A program made the position numbers and the translations under genes. 64,000 nucleotides of DNA from Mycoemilia scoparia (taxonomy: Eukaryota > Kickxellomycota > Kickxellomycetes > Kickxellales > Kickxellaceae): positions 1-64,000 of the forward strand of contig JANBPU010000088.1 in the NCBI GenBank assembly GCA_027575805.1, read 5' to 3'. How positions within the stretch are numbered: position 1 is the stretch's first letter; each line of letters opens with the position of its first letter. Below, one piece after another: positions 1 through 8,401 of the stretch. The notes under the pieces were generated by a model, which saw only the letters and a program-made list of their open reading frames with translations, was not told the DNA's origin and did no database searches.

Positions 1-391
1 TATTTTTCCAGGGCGGTGATCAAGTGATCAAAAAGTTCGTGTAATAGCAAAAAAACTTCGTGTTGTTAGCAACTCCCATATATTTATCATTAAATACGTT
101 TTCTGAGTCTATACAAAGATGTTTAACTTAGATTACATTCAAAAGGCTATTAGCGACATTGGATTTGAAATTAATGGAATGGTTTTAGAATCATTGTAAA
201 TTTCATGCTAATAAATAAAAACTCTCTCTAATGTGTATATGTGTGGTAATTTTTGAAGGATACTACCTCTTTTTGGTGGCTGCCAATGATTATAGGGGCA
301 ATCACAGCCAAATGTGTGACTAACCCTTCAAAGTTTATCCCATGTAAATATAAAAGTAACTGGTTGTAAAAGTTGGAAAGATCCGAGTACA
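1..391. other. Intergenic stretch with one MITE-like repeat
   Basis: AT-rich sequence downstream of the minus-strand gene that ends at 392. It holds one copy of repeat family A (245-341). Near the window start the motif TGATCAAGTGATCAAAA (18-34) resembles the ACTAGTGATCAAA motif that lies beside other repeat copies at 5931 and 15375. No RNA gene or convincing ORF was seen; the small frame at 228-419 is the tail of the spliced gene read in frame plus repeat sequence. Confidence 0.6.
245..341 (-). repeat. MITE-like repeat family A, copy 1
   Basis: On the minus strand this copy reads as the family consensus: GAAGGGTTAGTCACACATTT, then GGCTGTGATTG, CCTATAATCATTGG and CAGCCACCAAAA. The ends are imperfect inverted repeats: the left end GGTAATTTTTGAAGG pairs with the right end, whose complement is GGGATAAACTTTGAAGGG. 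It lies about 50 bp past the stop codon of the gene at 392-935. Similar copies are at 5674, 15421, 17568, 37226 and 54856. Non-coding; no transposase is visible in the window. Confidence 0.75.
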
Positions 392-935
392 TTATTGTAC
401 ACAGAATAATTTTTTGCATTTTGACCAGACTTCCTTCTTTTTCTTTTTTAAAATCATTTTTTGCCTAATTTCTTCATCTCTGGGATATTTTGGTACGTCG
501 TGGCTTGGACCAAAAAGTTCATAGCTATCATAAAACTGTCCGACCTTTGTTTTTAAATGTAAGCGAATAGTACAAATGTGACCCTTTACGTTTAAATTAC
601 CTTCTATTGTTCTTAATTGACCATCTATATCTTCAAGTCGAAATGTTATTTGGCCTTTATAGGCATAATCGTGGGGGTCTGATGAATAGTCGTATATAAT
701 TGTGGCAAATTCCTATTTTACAAGCAAATGTGTTTATAAGGAGACAAAAGAATTAATGGCTATTTGACAGCGAATGTTTGTTAATAAATGTTCCAAGTGC
801 GTGGTCTGTACTTACATATTTCATTGCCATTTTTGTTTCTTCCACCAAACGAGCCTTGTATACTTTAAAATTATTATATTTCCATGTTTGGTTATTATTC
901 CACTCTTTAGGGTAAACAATTTTGCACAGACTCAT
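392..935 (-). CDS. Hypothetical protein, 146 aa, two exons
   Basis: Exon 1 is 935-816 and exon 2 is 712-392. The 103-nt intron has a GTAAGT donor and a TAAAATAG acceptor, and the phase is kept exactly. The spliced protein starts MSLCKIVYPKEW, continues with FKVYKARLVEETKMAMKY, and exon 2 carries QITFRLEDIDGQLRTIEGN and VKGHICTIRLHLKT. It ends with a Lys-rich segment (five lysines in a row) and KKLFCVQ. Alternating hydrophobic and polar residues with several Gly/Asp turns suggest a small beta-rich domain. No signal peptide or membrane segment is visible. I do not recognise the family. The clean intron, the conserved-looking composition and a normal start make it a real gene rather than a chance ORF. 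An extra upstream exon cannot be excluded. Confidence 0.65.
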
Positions 936-1582
936 AGTTAACTTAAATTTATATAAGCAAAGAATAAAAGTGTAGATAAATGTCTAATTCTAGTGACAAT
1001 AATGGTATTAAGCTACTTCATTTAAATACTTTAGCTATTTATTAGGCCTGGCCGAACAATGTGTCCAAAATTTAGATAATGCCAAAGAGCCCAGACATGC
1101 CCTAAAAATTGATTTATATGGCTTTACTTTGTCCAAATAATCGTTGAAAGAGTTTGATGTGATAGATTGATATTCAGGACCAACGATATTATATATATTT
1201 TTGATAAATAAGGTTGATATTTGACAAAATCGAATTAAAATCTAAATCAGTATGCAACTCATTTTTTCTAAATGAAATGGATAATTAATTTTTAGACTCC
1301 AAATCAAAAATTTAAAAGACGATTATCATGATTTGTGAATACCATTAGGCTCCTTCTTAAAAAGGATCAGTCATATAAAGGGTAGGCTATTTACATTCGT
1401 CTCACATGTCCTACGAATAATCTAGACCATACATAGTTCGCTGTTATACATAATGTTAGCAACAAATCTATGAAAGAGCAATAAAACTTTCATTTTATGT
1501 AGGAATCAAATCAATAAAAATAAACATGATATTTTAATAGATGTGTATAGAGAAATATCAGAACTACAATATCATTAGCTTT
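936..1582. other. Intergenic, AT-rich, no gene seen
   Basis: Lies between the start of the 146-aa gene and the 3' end of the Nop12-like gene, so it should hold the promoter of the former and the terminator of the latter. The segment 1044-1130 (starting AGGCCTGGCCGAACA) has some inverted symmetry, but I could not align it convincingly to the repeat families. Nothing else is supported. Confidence 0.5.
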
Positions 1583-2912
1583 TTATGACTTGGTTTTGGG
1601 TTTTTTGGGCCCAGCTATTTTTTTCTTTCCGAGCTTGCCAATCTTGTCGCCCTTATAAGCTCTGGTCCCCTCAATGACCCTGGGCTTAAATTTCTTGGGT
1701 CTGCTGTCTGACAATTTGTCCTTCTTGGTTTCTTTAGTGCATCTACTAACTCTGACCTTTCTATCCCCAATCTTTGTGCCACCCAGTTTAAGTGCTAGAC
1801 TAACAGAAGCAATATCCTATACAATAATGTCAATACCAGAGTTAGTAAAGATCGTAAATATATTCAAAAATTTGTTAGAATTTTACGATTGAACATAATA
1901 ACTACCTTGAATAGAACATATCCGAATCCTTTGCCTAGATTTGTTGTTGGGTCTCTTATAAGTCTGACATTTTCGACAGTACCACAGGTAGCAAAATGGC
2001 TCCATAAATCTTCCTCTTCAGTATCAAATGCAATATTTCCAACAAAAACACTGCGCTTAGGGTCGTGTTTTTGGTCATTAGAAGCAATGTCGACACGAAT
2101 ATGCTTTTCCAAAAACAAAGTGCCATTGAGTTCGAGACATTTATTTGCTTGTTCCTTATTTTCAAACACTATATAAGCATTGCATGTCTGTCTTTCGCTA
2201 TGGATCTGCTTAGAAATAAACGCTTCCTTTCTTGAAAGCAGCTTTGCAAACGCAATTGATCTGAACCGAATTGTCTCGACTTTTCCATATGCTTCCAACT
2301 TCTTTTTGAGAGCCACATATACTTTTTTGTTGGTAATGGCTTCTGTAGATAAATTGCCAATGAATACTGTTCGCTTTTTCCTTTCCGGGTCCTCTGGAAT
2401 TGGTTTCTTGGGTTTTTTAGTCTGAGCGTTTGAATCATCGTCGCCTTCGTCATTTTCGTCGCTTGATCGCTGTCTCTTATTCGACAGGGATTTGGTATTG
2501 TCGCTGTCTTTATTATTTTTGTCAAGTTTCCCAGCTTTTCTTAACCTTCTATCTCGATTCCTCTGATTGATTTCCTTCTGAGTCAGCTCATCGGCCTTCT
2601 TTTTGTCTTGCGTTTGTGTTTCATTTTTATTTTCCCTCTTTTTAAACACCATGGGCTTCGGTGCCTCTGGAGCTGCAGCCTATAAATCATAAAAGTGTAT
2701 TGTATCAATATGTCAGCCTACACATACCCAATAAACTAAATATACACCAACAGAAATAGTGCATTCGAAACCAACTAATTACGTGAATTGCTGAAACTTA
2801 CTGCTACTTTGAACAGCCCATCGAGTTCGGTATCTACTGTCTTTCCTTTGTCGCCACCGAAGCTGCCTCCCAGCAAGACACTAGATAAGTCACCCTCCTT
2901 GTACCCAGACAT
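1583..2912 (-). CDS. NOP12: Nop12/RBM34-type nucleolar RNA-binding protein, two RRMs
   Basis: Three exons: 2912-2802, 2679-1906 and 1816-1583, about 372 aa; both introns are phase 0 (donors GTAAGT and GTAGTT, acceptors TTTATAG and TTGTATAG). The N-terminus MSGYKEGDLSSVLLGGSFGG is followed by a charged Lys/Asp-rich linker. RRM1 begins at KKRTVFIGNLS and has the long insert after beta-1 typical of Nop12. RRM2 begins at KRSVFVGNIAFDTEEEDLW and ends across the last intron with GFGYVLFK then LGGTKIGDRKVRVSRC. The Lys-rich C-terminus contains VIEGTRAYKGDKIG, like the EGxRAxKG segment of the family. Yeast Nop12 acts in the nucleolus in 5.8S/60S pre-rRNA processing; RBM34 is the animal counterpart. 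The role is inferred from family membership. Its neighbours are unrelated in function. Confidence 0.85.
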
Positions 2913-3410
2913 GAATGATTTTTATATTTTGTGTGCTTTTGTCCAAACGATTATATTGGTGTATAAAAATGAGTTTAAAGAGACCTCAAATAATGTTGGC
3001 AAGTTTTTTTTATTGAAATCAGGTTGAATTATGCACTTTTAGAGATATTGATTTAATTAACTCAATCAATGATGATCTGGCAAAAATAGCCACAACTCTG
3101 TTTGATTTATCGGCTCTTGATCTCCCAACTACTTGCTTGAGGTATTTTTGGCGTCTAAAGCCATAAACAGTAAACGGCAAAGAGTCCTACAGCATAGTTA
3201 GAACTCATCACGTTTGGCTGAACACAAATTTGGTCTTATAATGCAACCACATGATCCGCTTTATGGCCACGATTGAATCATGAGATAGTACGGCTTGGTA
3301 GCTGCAAACGAAGCAACATGATCACTTATTTCTAGTTAAATGTAGTGAAACAAAAACAACCATTTATTTATTAAAAATTATGACTAGAAAACATCACGCA
3401 CACACATACA
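2913..3410. other. Intergenic: NOP12 promoter side and ARP10 3' flank
   Basis: About 500 bp between the NOP12 start codon and the ARP10 stop codon, both genes on the minus strand. AT-rich with no recognisable TATA box, repeat or RNA gene. Confidence 0.45.
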
Positions 3411-5383
3411 TTAAGGAGAAACAGACATCAGCATTGTCCAGTCAGGAACGCGGGTCATGTGATTTGAATCGCCAGGTTTATTGGTTTGTCCTGCAGATGT
3501 AGCACCAGCAACAGCGGCAGGGGTACTACCACCGCTTTCTGATGGCAAGGATGACTGCAAGCCCTCGTTCTTGGAGGTGATAAGGCCTTCTATATGAGCC
3601 GAGGTGGCCAGGGAACCACCAATCCAAGCACGCTCTGAGGGCTTGAATAGATACCCGCACCCATCTCTGTTCTCTTCAACCAATTCAACATCGCCAGCAA
3701 GAGTCTTCCACCGATCCTCCTTCCTCAGCAACTGCACAAGCTTTTGGAGGACAGCGACATGGAATTGAGGAATATTGGCTAGCCCACCAGTAACCAGGAC
3801 AGACTTGACCAGCTGGCGCCTAATATCGACTGGAGATTTTTGCAAACAGCTGGCAATAGCAGGAATCATGCCAATTTGGTCGTACTCGGGATTGCCATTA
3901 AAAATAAGGTCGACGGCATAATCGCGAACCCAGCCAGGAATCGTGATATTGATCTTAAGCATTGATGAGGATGACGATGAGATTGGCCCGTATTCAGGAT
4001 AATCGGCTGATACTAAGGCGAAAGCGGCAGGCGGGATGCTGCTAACAATGGTTGCAGAGGGGACATTGCTGTTGGTTTGGTACCACTCACGCCCACCTTC
4101 AGAGTCAAATGATTCTTTCTCTGAGTATTGTGGTGACCATGGACAGGCGATGAGGAGCGTTGTGGCTATTCTGTGCACCAATTTGTCAGTTATTAATTCA
4201 GGGTGCAGTTTAATCCCCTGCGTCTCGTGGTCACCTGATATTGGCAAGACCCCACCTGCCTGATTGTTTTGTGCTTGGGAGGGTGCCATTAGCTGGTATG
4301 TGGCATACTTGGAAAGCAGGTCTTTTATATGCTTCTTTAAGCTACTTCCGGCCGATGGAGAAGATGATAGGAAAGTCATTAGTGGCACCCCCTCGAAAAC
4401 CTATATCCAAAATCCACCAGTGTTTTATTATATGTATACGTACATTGTGCATGCAGACGTATAATAATTATCTTCTTTGACATATTTGGTGGATTCTGCA
4501 TTGTTGCTGTTTTATAGCCTTTTATATCGGCGGAAAATAATACTGTACACAGTTGCAGTATGTAATGATGATGATAATAAACTTACCGGAACTATTGTAT
4601 TGTAAGTATGTCCACAGTCTACAACAAGCCCTGTCATAAACCCCGTAGTCATTATCGACATTACGCTGTCCGGAAACCATGTTATAGACGGCACTTGCAA
4701 GTAGTCGAGCAATACCTTTGATATGGCACATTTACTTGGGTAACTCAGGAGCGCAGATTCAACAATGACAACCCTGCGTAGCTTTGAGTCAGTGAGCAAA
4801 TGACTTGATTATATCGAACACACCCAATTTATGCAGCGAAAAACATGCAGGATATTGAAATATGTTAGTACAGCTAAATATGCTTTTTATTTGAGAATAA
4901 TATGGCTGCATTTATAGTGCTAATCTCTACTTGCTTTGTGAATATCTCACTGAGGTAGTGGTAGAATATGTCATTGAGGCACGTGGAATCCAACTCATCA
5001 GGCTCCAGGTCGAGCAGACCCTGAGTATTTCCAGAAACAATCCTTAAACTTTCTTCTCTGATGTTGGTGTCATTGGCACCGGAATGCTTGAGCAAGGGGG
5101 ATATTTGAACCGAGCATGTCGGTGAACTGTCTCCAGCAAATCCAGCCTGGATCATCCAGTTTCCGACTTTTAGCACAATGGCCTCGTCACCATGATTCCC
5201 CATCATGTCCATCACCGGCCACCTGTGTGCCGTCCCTGTCCTCGATGCTGCTGGCTTGATCGTTGAGCCCTGGTACCTTGAGCCTGATGGCAACAACGGA
5301 ATCTCGCCTTTATCAAACCCCAAGGATGCTAGACTTCCCCTGGGCTTCGCGCGGATGCCTGAACTATCGCCTTTACCGCTCAT
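3411..5383 (-). CDS. ARP10: Actin-related protein Arp10 (dynactin pointed-end subunit)
   Basis: Three exons, 5383-4935, 4803-4587 and 4400-3411, give about 551 aa. It resembles ACTR10/Arp11, the dynactin pointed-end actin-related protein, which helps dynein-dynactin bind cargo. Visible matches: VLKVGNWMIQAGFAGDSSP near the N-terminus; HLLTDSKLRRVVIVESALL, against HLLVNPRDRRVVIIESVL in the animal protein; GLVVDCGHTYNTIVPVFEG; SPVDIRRQLVKSVLVTGG; AWIGGSLATSA; and the terminal RVPDWTML. Intron 1 fits only as a GC-AG intron (GCAAGT donor at 4934); the usual GT choice gives no codon-phase match to an acceptor. A yeast-type TACTAAC branch site lies inside it. Intron 2 is GTAAGT to TATAG. I chose the ATG at 5383 (MSGKGDSS); an in-frame ATG at 5419 would add 12 residues. 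The protein is longer than the animal one because of a Ser/Gly-rich N-terminus and a low-complexity insert before the C-terminus. Confidence 0.85.
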
Positions 5384-5673
5384 TTTGACCGTAATTTTAC
5401 TGCTGATATATTGATACACCTGATTCAGTTGTCATCGAAAAATGACTATACAACTACATTCATGGTTAAGGTTTGTATACGATACAATTTTTCGTTTGTT
5501 GATTCTATATTCTGGGGCTGTGGCCTTATGGGCTAATCTATATGACTTTGTAAAATCAAAACAAGGCCATAAGTAAATCAAAGTCATAATAGCAGCGAAC
5601 TGGCATTAAATAAAGTCTCTATGGGATGGATTGTACGTTGACTTATAAAATACAGCCAGTTTATTTAAACATT

Positions 5674-5780
5674 GGGAGATTATTTTTGAAGGGTTAGTCA
5701 CACATTTGGCTGTGATTGATGCCCCTATAATCATTAGCAGCCACCAAAAGGAGGTCGTACCCCTCAAAAGCCATTACCCC
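5674..5780 (+). repeat. MITE-like repeat family A, copy 2
   Basis: Begins GGGAGATTATTTTTGAAGGG, then TTAGTCACACATTTGGCTGT, CCTATAATCATTAGCAGCCA, CCAAAAGGAGG, and ends TACCCCTCAAAAGCCATTAC. The right end complements the left end imperfectly. This is the best match to copies 1 and 3. It lies upstream of ARP10, the one unsplit copy that is not in a 3'-3' gap. Confidence 0.75.
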
Positions 5781-5944
5781 ATTGACTAAACAGCCTTTAT
5801 TTATACAAGTTGATCAAAACGTCCCAATAATGAACACCCATGGTTTTTTAAAAATAAACTATAGAGTTAGACTTTTACATAGAACAAAAGCCAAAAGTAA
5901 ACCTTGTCAATAACTAATTGGTGAAATTTCACTAGTGATCAAAA

Positions 5945-6055
5945 GTATTGTAGGCTGGAGCTGCCCCTCACATAATTAGACCCAAATCACCAGCCATTTT
6001 ATATACAATTCCTTTGGGCCCATCATTTTGCCCAAGGAGGTGTGTGGAACTTGAC
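5945..6055 (+). repeat. MITE-like repeat family B, copy 1
   Basis: Starts TATTGTAGGCTGGAGCTGCC. The core reads AATCACCAGCCATTTTATAT then ACAATTCC, and the end is TTTGGGCCCATCATTTTGCC. It aligns along its length with the reverse complement of 41686-41788 and with 50508-50610. The ends form an imperfect inverted repeat (left TGTAGGCTGG; right, on the complement, CTTGGGCAAAATGATGGGCC). Non-coding. Confidence 0.65.
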
Positions 6056-6276
6056 CACTCAATTTCATCACATCTTTAAAATACAATCTAATGCATGTTT
6101 ATTTGTGCAAATCATTTAAAACAGAATTAATATAAAGCAACATTCTAAGATCATTTGAAAAATCTTGTATACAAACGCACATAAATGTGACAGAGTATTA
6201 GGATATTAATGTGTTTTTGCATACATATACTACTAAGGTCGGAAATATTTGGAATTACTACACACTATCAAACAAG

Positions 6277-7818
6277 TTAGGCCATGTTGTTACCCTCTAT
6301 GGCTGTTGGAAATTCATATGCTGCGCCACCAACGTATTCCTTCTCATTTGGAGGGGATGTGGGCTCAGGCTTCCTAACCTTGAAGGCCCAAACCGACTGA
6401 GAGAAGACCTTGTCCATATCCTCAAGTTGGACACCCTTGGTTTCAGGGTAGAACAGGAAGGCACAGACCAGAGCCAAGAGATTGAGGCAGGCAAAGATGA
6501 TGTACAAACCCCAGGTGATCTTGTGCATGACGATGGGCGCAATCTGGGCGACACCGAAGTTGAAGAGCCAGTTGGCGGCAGTGGTGAGAGAGTTACCCTT
6601 GGCACGGACACGCATGGGGAAGATCTCAGAGGGGTAGATCCAGCCGATGGGACCCCAACTGCAGGCAAAGGAGGCAACGAAGATGTAGACGAAGGCAATG
6701 GTGGCCTTGGATGCAGCCTTGTTGTCGAATACCATACTCATATCGGCGCCATCTTCCTTGGGAGTGCCGTGGGTGCCCATGACAACACCAATAATAAGAT
6801 ATGAAATGGCCATACCAGCAGCTCCAGCAATCATGGTCATGCGGCGACCTAGACGATCAATGTAAAGGATGGCGGGGATGGTACAAAGTACATTGAGACA
6901 TCCATTGAGGCCTTGAGCAAGAAGTGGGGCAGAATCTCCGGTGAGACCGGTCTGCTTGAAGATCTTTGGTGCATAGTACATAACAACGTTGATACCAGTG
7001 AGCTGTTGGAGCATTTGGATACCGATACCGAGCAATACACGGCGACGGACATTCCCACGGAAGAGGTCTAGATAAGAGCGGGCGGAAATTTCCTTTTCTT
7101 TACGAGCCAATTCACGAATTTGGTTGAACTCTTCAAGAACATGAGGAGCCTCAGTGTCACCACCAGCACGGAGCTTGGCCAAGACAACAAGAGCCTCATC
7201 TTCACGGTCTTTGTCAACGAGCCAGCGAGGAGAAAAGGGCATGAACAGGATTGAAACGAGCAAAATAAGACCAGGGACGATTTGGATACCCAAAGGAAGA
7301 CGGAAGGAAGCAGTGCCATCGATTTTGGACGATCCATAGCCAATCCAGAAGGCAACCATGATACCGATAGTGATGGCAAACTGCTGCAGGGTAACCAAGC
7401 GACCACGAATCTCGGGTGGGGCAATCTCAGATTGGAACAAGGGAACGATCATTGAAAGAATACCAACACCAAGACCAGCAATAATGCGAGAAGCGATCAA
7501 CATGCCCTGGTTGATGGAGCCAGTCTGAAGAGCCGAGCCGATGATGAAGACGACGCATGCAGCAACAATAGTGTATTTTCTGCTAATACGGTCAGCCAAA
7601 GGAGCAGCAAGAAGGGCGCCGAGGAAACAGCCGAGGGTCAACATAGATGTGATGATGGACTGCTGCAAGGTATCTGGCTCATTGAAGTAAGACAAGAAGC
7701 GCTTCATCTGAAGAATCTCAGACATGTTTCCCTGATCGTAGCCAAAGAGGAAGCCACCCATAGAGGCGACACCGGCCACCATGTACACATAATGGTAGCT
7801 TTGCTTAGCGGTAGACAT
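6277..7818 (-). CDS. MFS hexose transporter, 513 aa
   Basis: Intronless frame for a 12-helix sugar porter of the major facilitator superfamily, predicted in the plasma membrane. Family signatures in order: FLFGYDQGNMSEI in helix 1; DRISRKYT in the first cytoplasmic loop; ASRIIAGLGVGILSMIVPLF; EIRGRLVTLQQFAITIGI; FSPRWLVDKDRE (the PESPRWL motif with Phe for Glu); IQMLQQLTGINVVMYYAPKI, the helix-7 QQxxGxN signature; DRLGRR; SWGPIGWIYPSEIFPMRVR; and FYPETKGVQLEDMD near the C-terminus. The length is normal. It most resembles fungal glucose/hexose permeases, but substrate and affinity cannot be read from sequence. A TATA-like box lies about 220 bp upstream and two GC-rich CreA/Mig1-type sites lie further upstream, consistent with, but not proof of, carbon-source control. 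Usage of C-ending codons (AAG, GTC, ATC) suggests high expression. Confidence 0.9.
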   Translation of the reverse strand: MSTAKQSYHYVYMVAGVASMGGFLFGYDQGNMSEILQMKRFLSYFNEPDTLQQSIITSMLTLGCFLGALLAAPLADRISRKYTIVAACVVFIIGSALQTGSINQGMLIASRIIAGLGVGILSMIVPLFQSEIAPPEIRGRLVTLQQFAITIGIMVAFWIGYGSSKIDGTASFRLPLGIQIVPGLILLVSILFMPFSPRWLVDKDREDEALVVLAKLRAGGDTEAPHVLEEFNQIRELARKEKEISARSYLDLFRGNVRRRVLLGIGIQMLQQLTGINVVMYYAPKIFKQTGLTGDSAPLLAQGLNGCLNVLCTIPAILYIDRLGRRMTMIAGAAGMAISYLIIGVVMGTHGTPKEDGADMSMVFDNKAASKATIAFVYIFVASFACSWGPIGWIYPSEIFPMRVRAKGNSLTTAANWLFNFGVAQIAPIVMHKITWGLYIIFACLNLLALVCAFLFYPETKGVQLEDMDKVFSQSVWAFKVRKPEPTSPPNEKEYVGGAAYEFPTAIEGNNMA

Positions 7819-8038
7819 CGTGGTGATGATGCGTTGGTGTGTGGGTATCAGCGAATACCAATATCAGTATAGATTATTGGCGATATATAGTGGGAGGGTG
7901 CGTGTTTAGAAGAGGTTGGCGAAGCGGCCACAAAATGAAGAGACTAAAGTGGTGAAAAAAGCAACAAGAAGACCAAGACAAAATTAGCGAACACAAAAAG
8001 TAGTTGGAAAGCAGCTGCAGGACGGGATGCTAGGCAAG

Positions 8039-8046
8039 TATTTATA
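8039..8046 (-). promoter_or_regulatory. TATA-like box of the sugar transporter
   Basis: Reads TATAAATA on the minus strand, about 220 bp upstream of the ATG at 7818. A pyrimidine-rich stretch rich in CTTGGTCTTCTTG-type sequence follows before the start codon, as in other strongly expressed fungal genes. A second TATATA at 7874-7882 is only about 60 bp from the ATG and could be the alternative. Confidence 0.45.
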
Positions 8047-8395
8047 TTTTAGGGAAAAGGGTCCAACCAAGATATGAATGCTAGGGATGGATTGTTGAAG
8101 CGGCAATGTTCGCAGACAGACACAAGCACAAACAAGCTCTAAGGGGTAAATTATCTCTAAAAAAGATATGCGATATATCCTTGCTGGCCGGGAAGCAGTA
8201 TGAAAAAGCATCAACATGTCACCACCAGCTGTGATGGCTTGTGAGCGCCAGTGAGAGAAAAGGCAGGCACAGTGGAATAGCAAAATGCGCAGGTGTATTT
8301 GTTTGAAAATCGCTTTTTGTATATTTCAGAGGCTTATCCATAATTTGGATGTCGATTACGCAGGGGGGTGTCTACAAATAACGGGCCATTATTAC

Positions 8396-8401
8396 CCCCA
8401 C
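8396..8401 (-). promoter_or_regulatory. Candidate CreA/Mig1 site
   Basis: Reads GTGGGG on the minus strand, matching the SYGGRG consensus of CreA/Mig1 zinc-finger repressors, 578 bp upstream of the transporter ATG. A second site, GCGGGG, is at 8883-8888. Such short sites occur by chance; only the position upstream of a sugar transporter makes this worth listing. Confidence 0.25.

Larger units (their letters stand above)
5384..6276. other. Intergenic with repeats A and B
   Basis: Lies between the ARP10 start and the sugar transporter stop. It contains a repeat A copy (5674-5780), a repeat B copy (5945-6055) and the motif ACTAGTGATCAAA (5931-5943) next to B. A small perfect inverted repeat, ATGACTTTG at 5542-5550 and CAAAGTCAT at 5579-5587, could form a hairpin. 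No coding sequence was found. Confidence 0.6.

Noticed and set aside
1044..1130. Fifth copy of repeat B
   Set aside because: Short matches appear when reversed, but no consistent alignment along the element could be made.
5384..5419. Upstream ATG for ARP10 (adding MYQYISSKITVK)
   Set aside because: The extra 12 residues do not resemble the family; the next ATG gives a normal Ser/Gly-rich N-terminus. It remains possible but is not preferred.
6211..6804. 197-aa plus-strand ORF opposite the sugar transporter
   Set aside because: It is antisense to a clear MFS gene and its composition (Gly/Asp/Glu-rich) follows from reading the codon-biased strand backwards.
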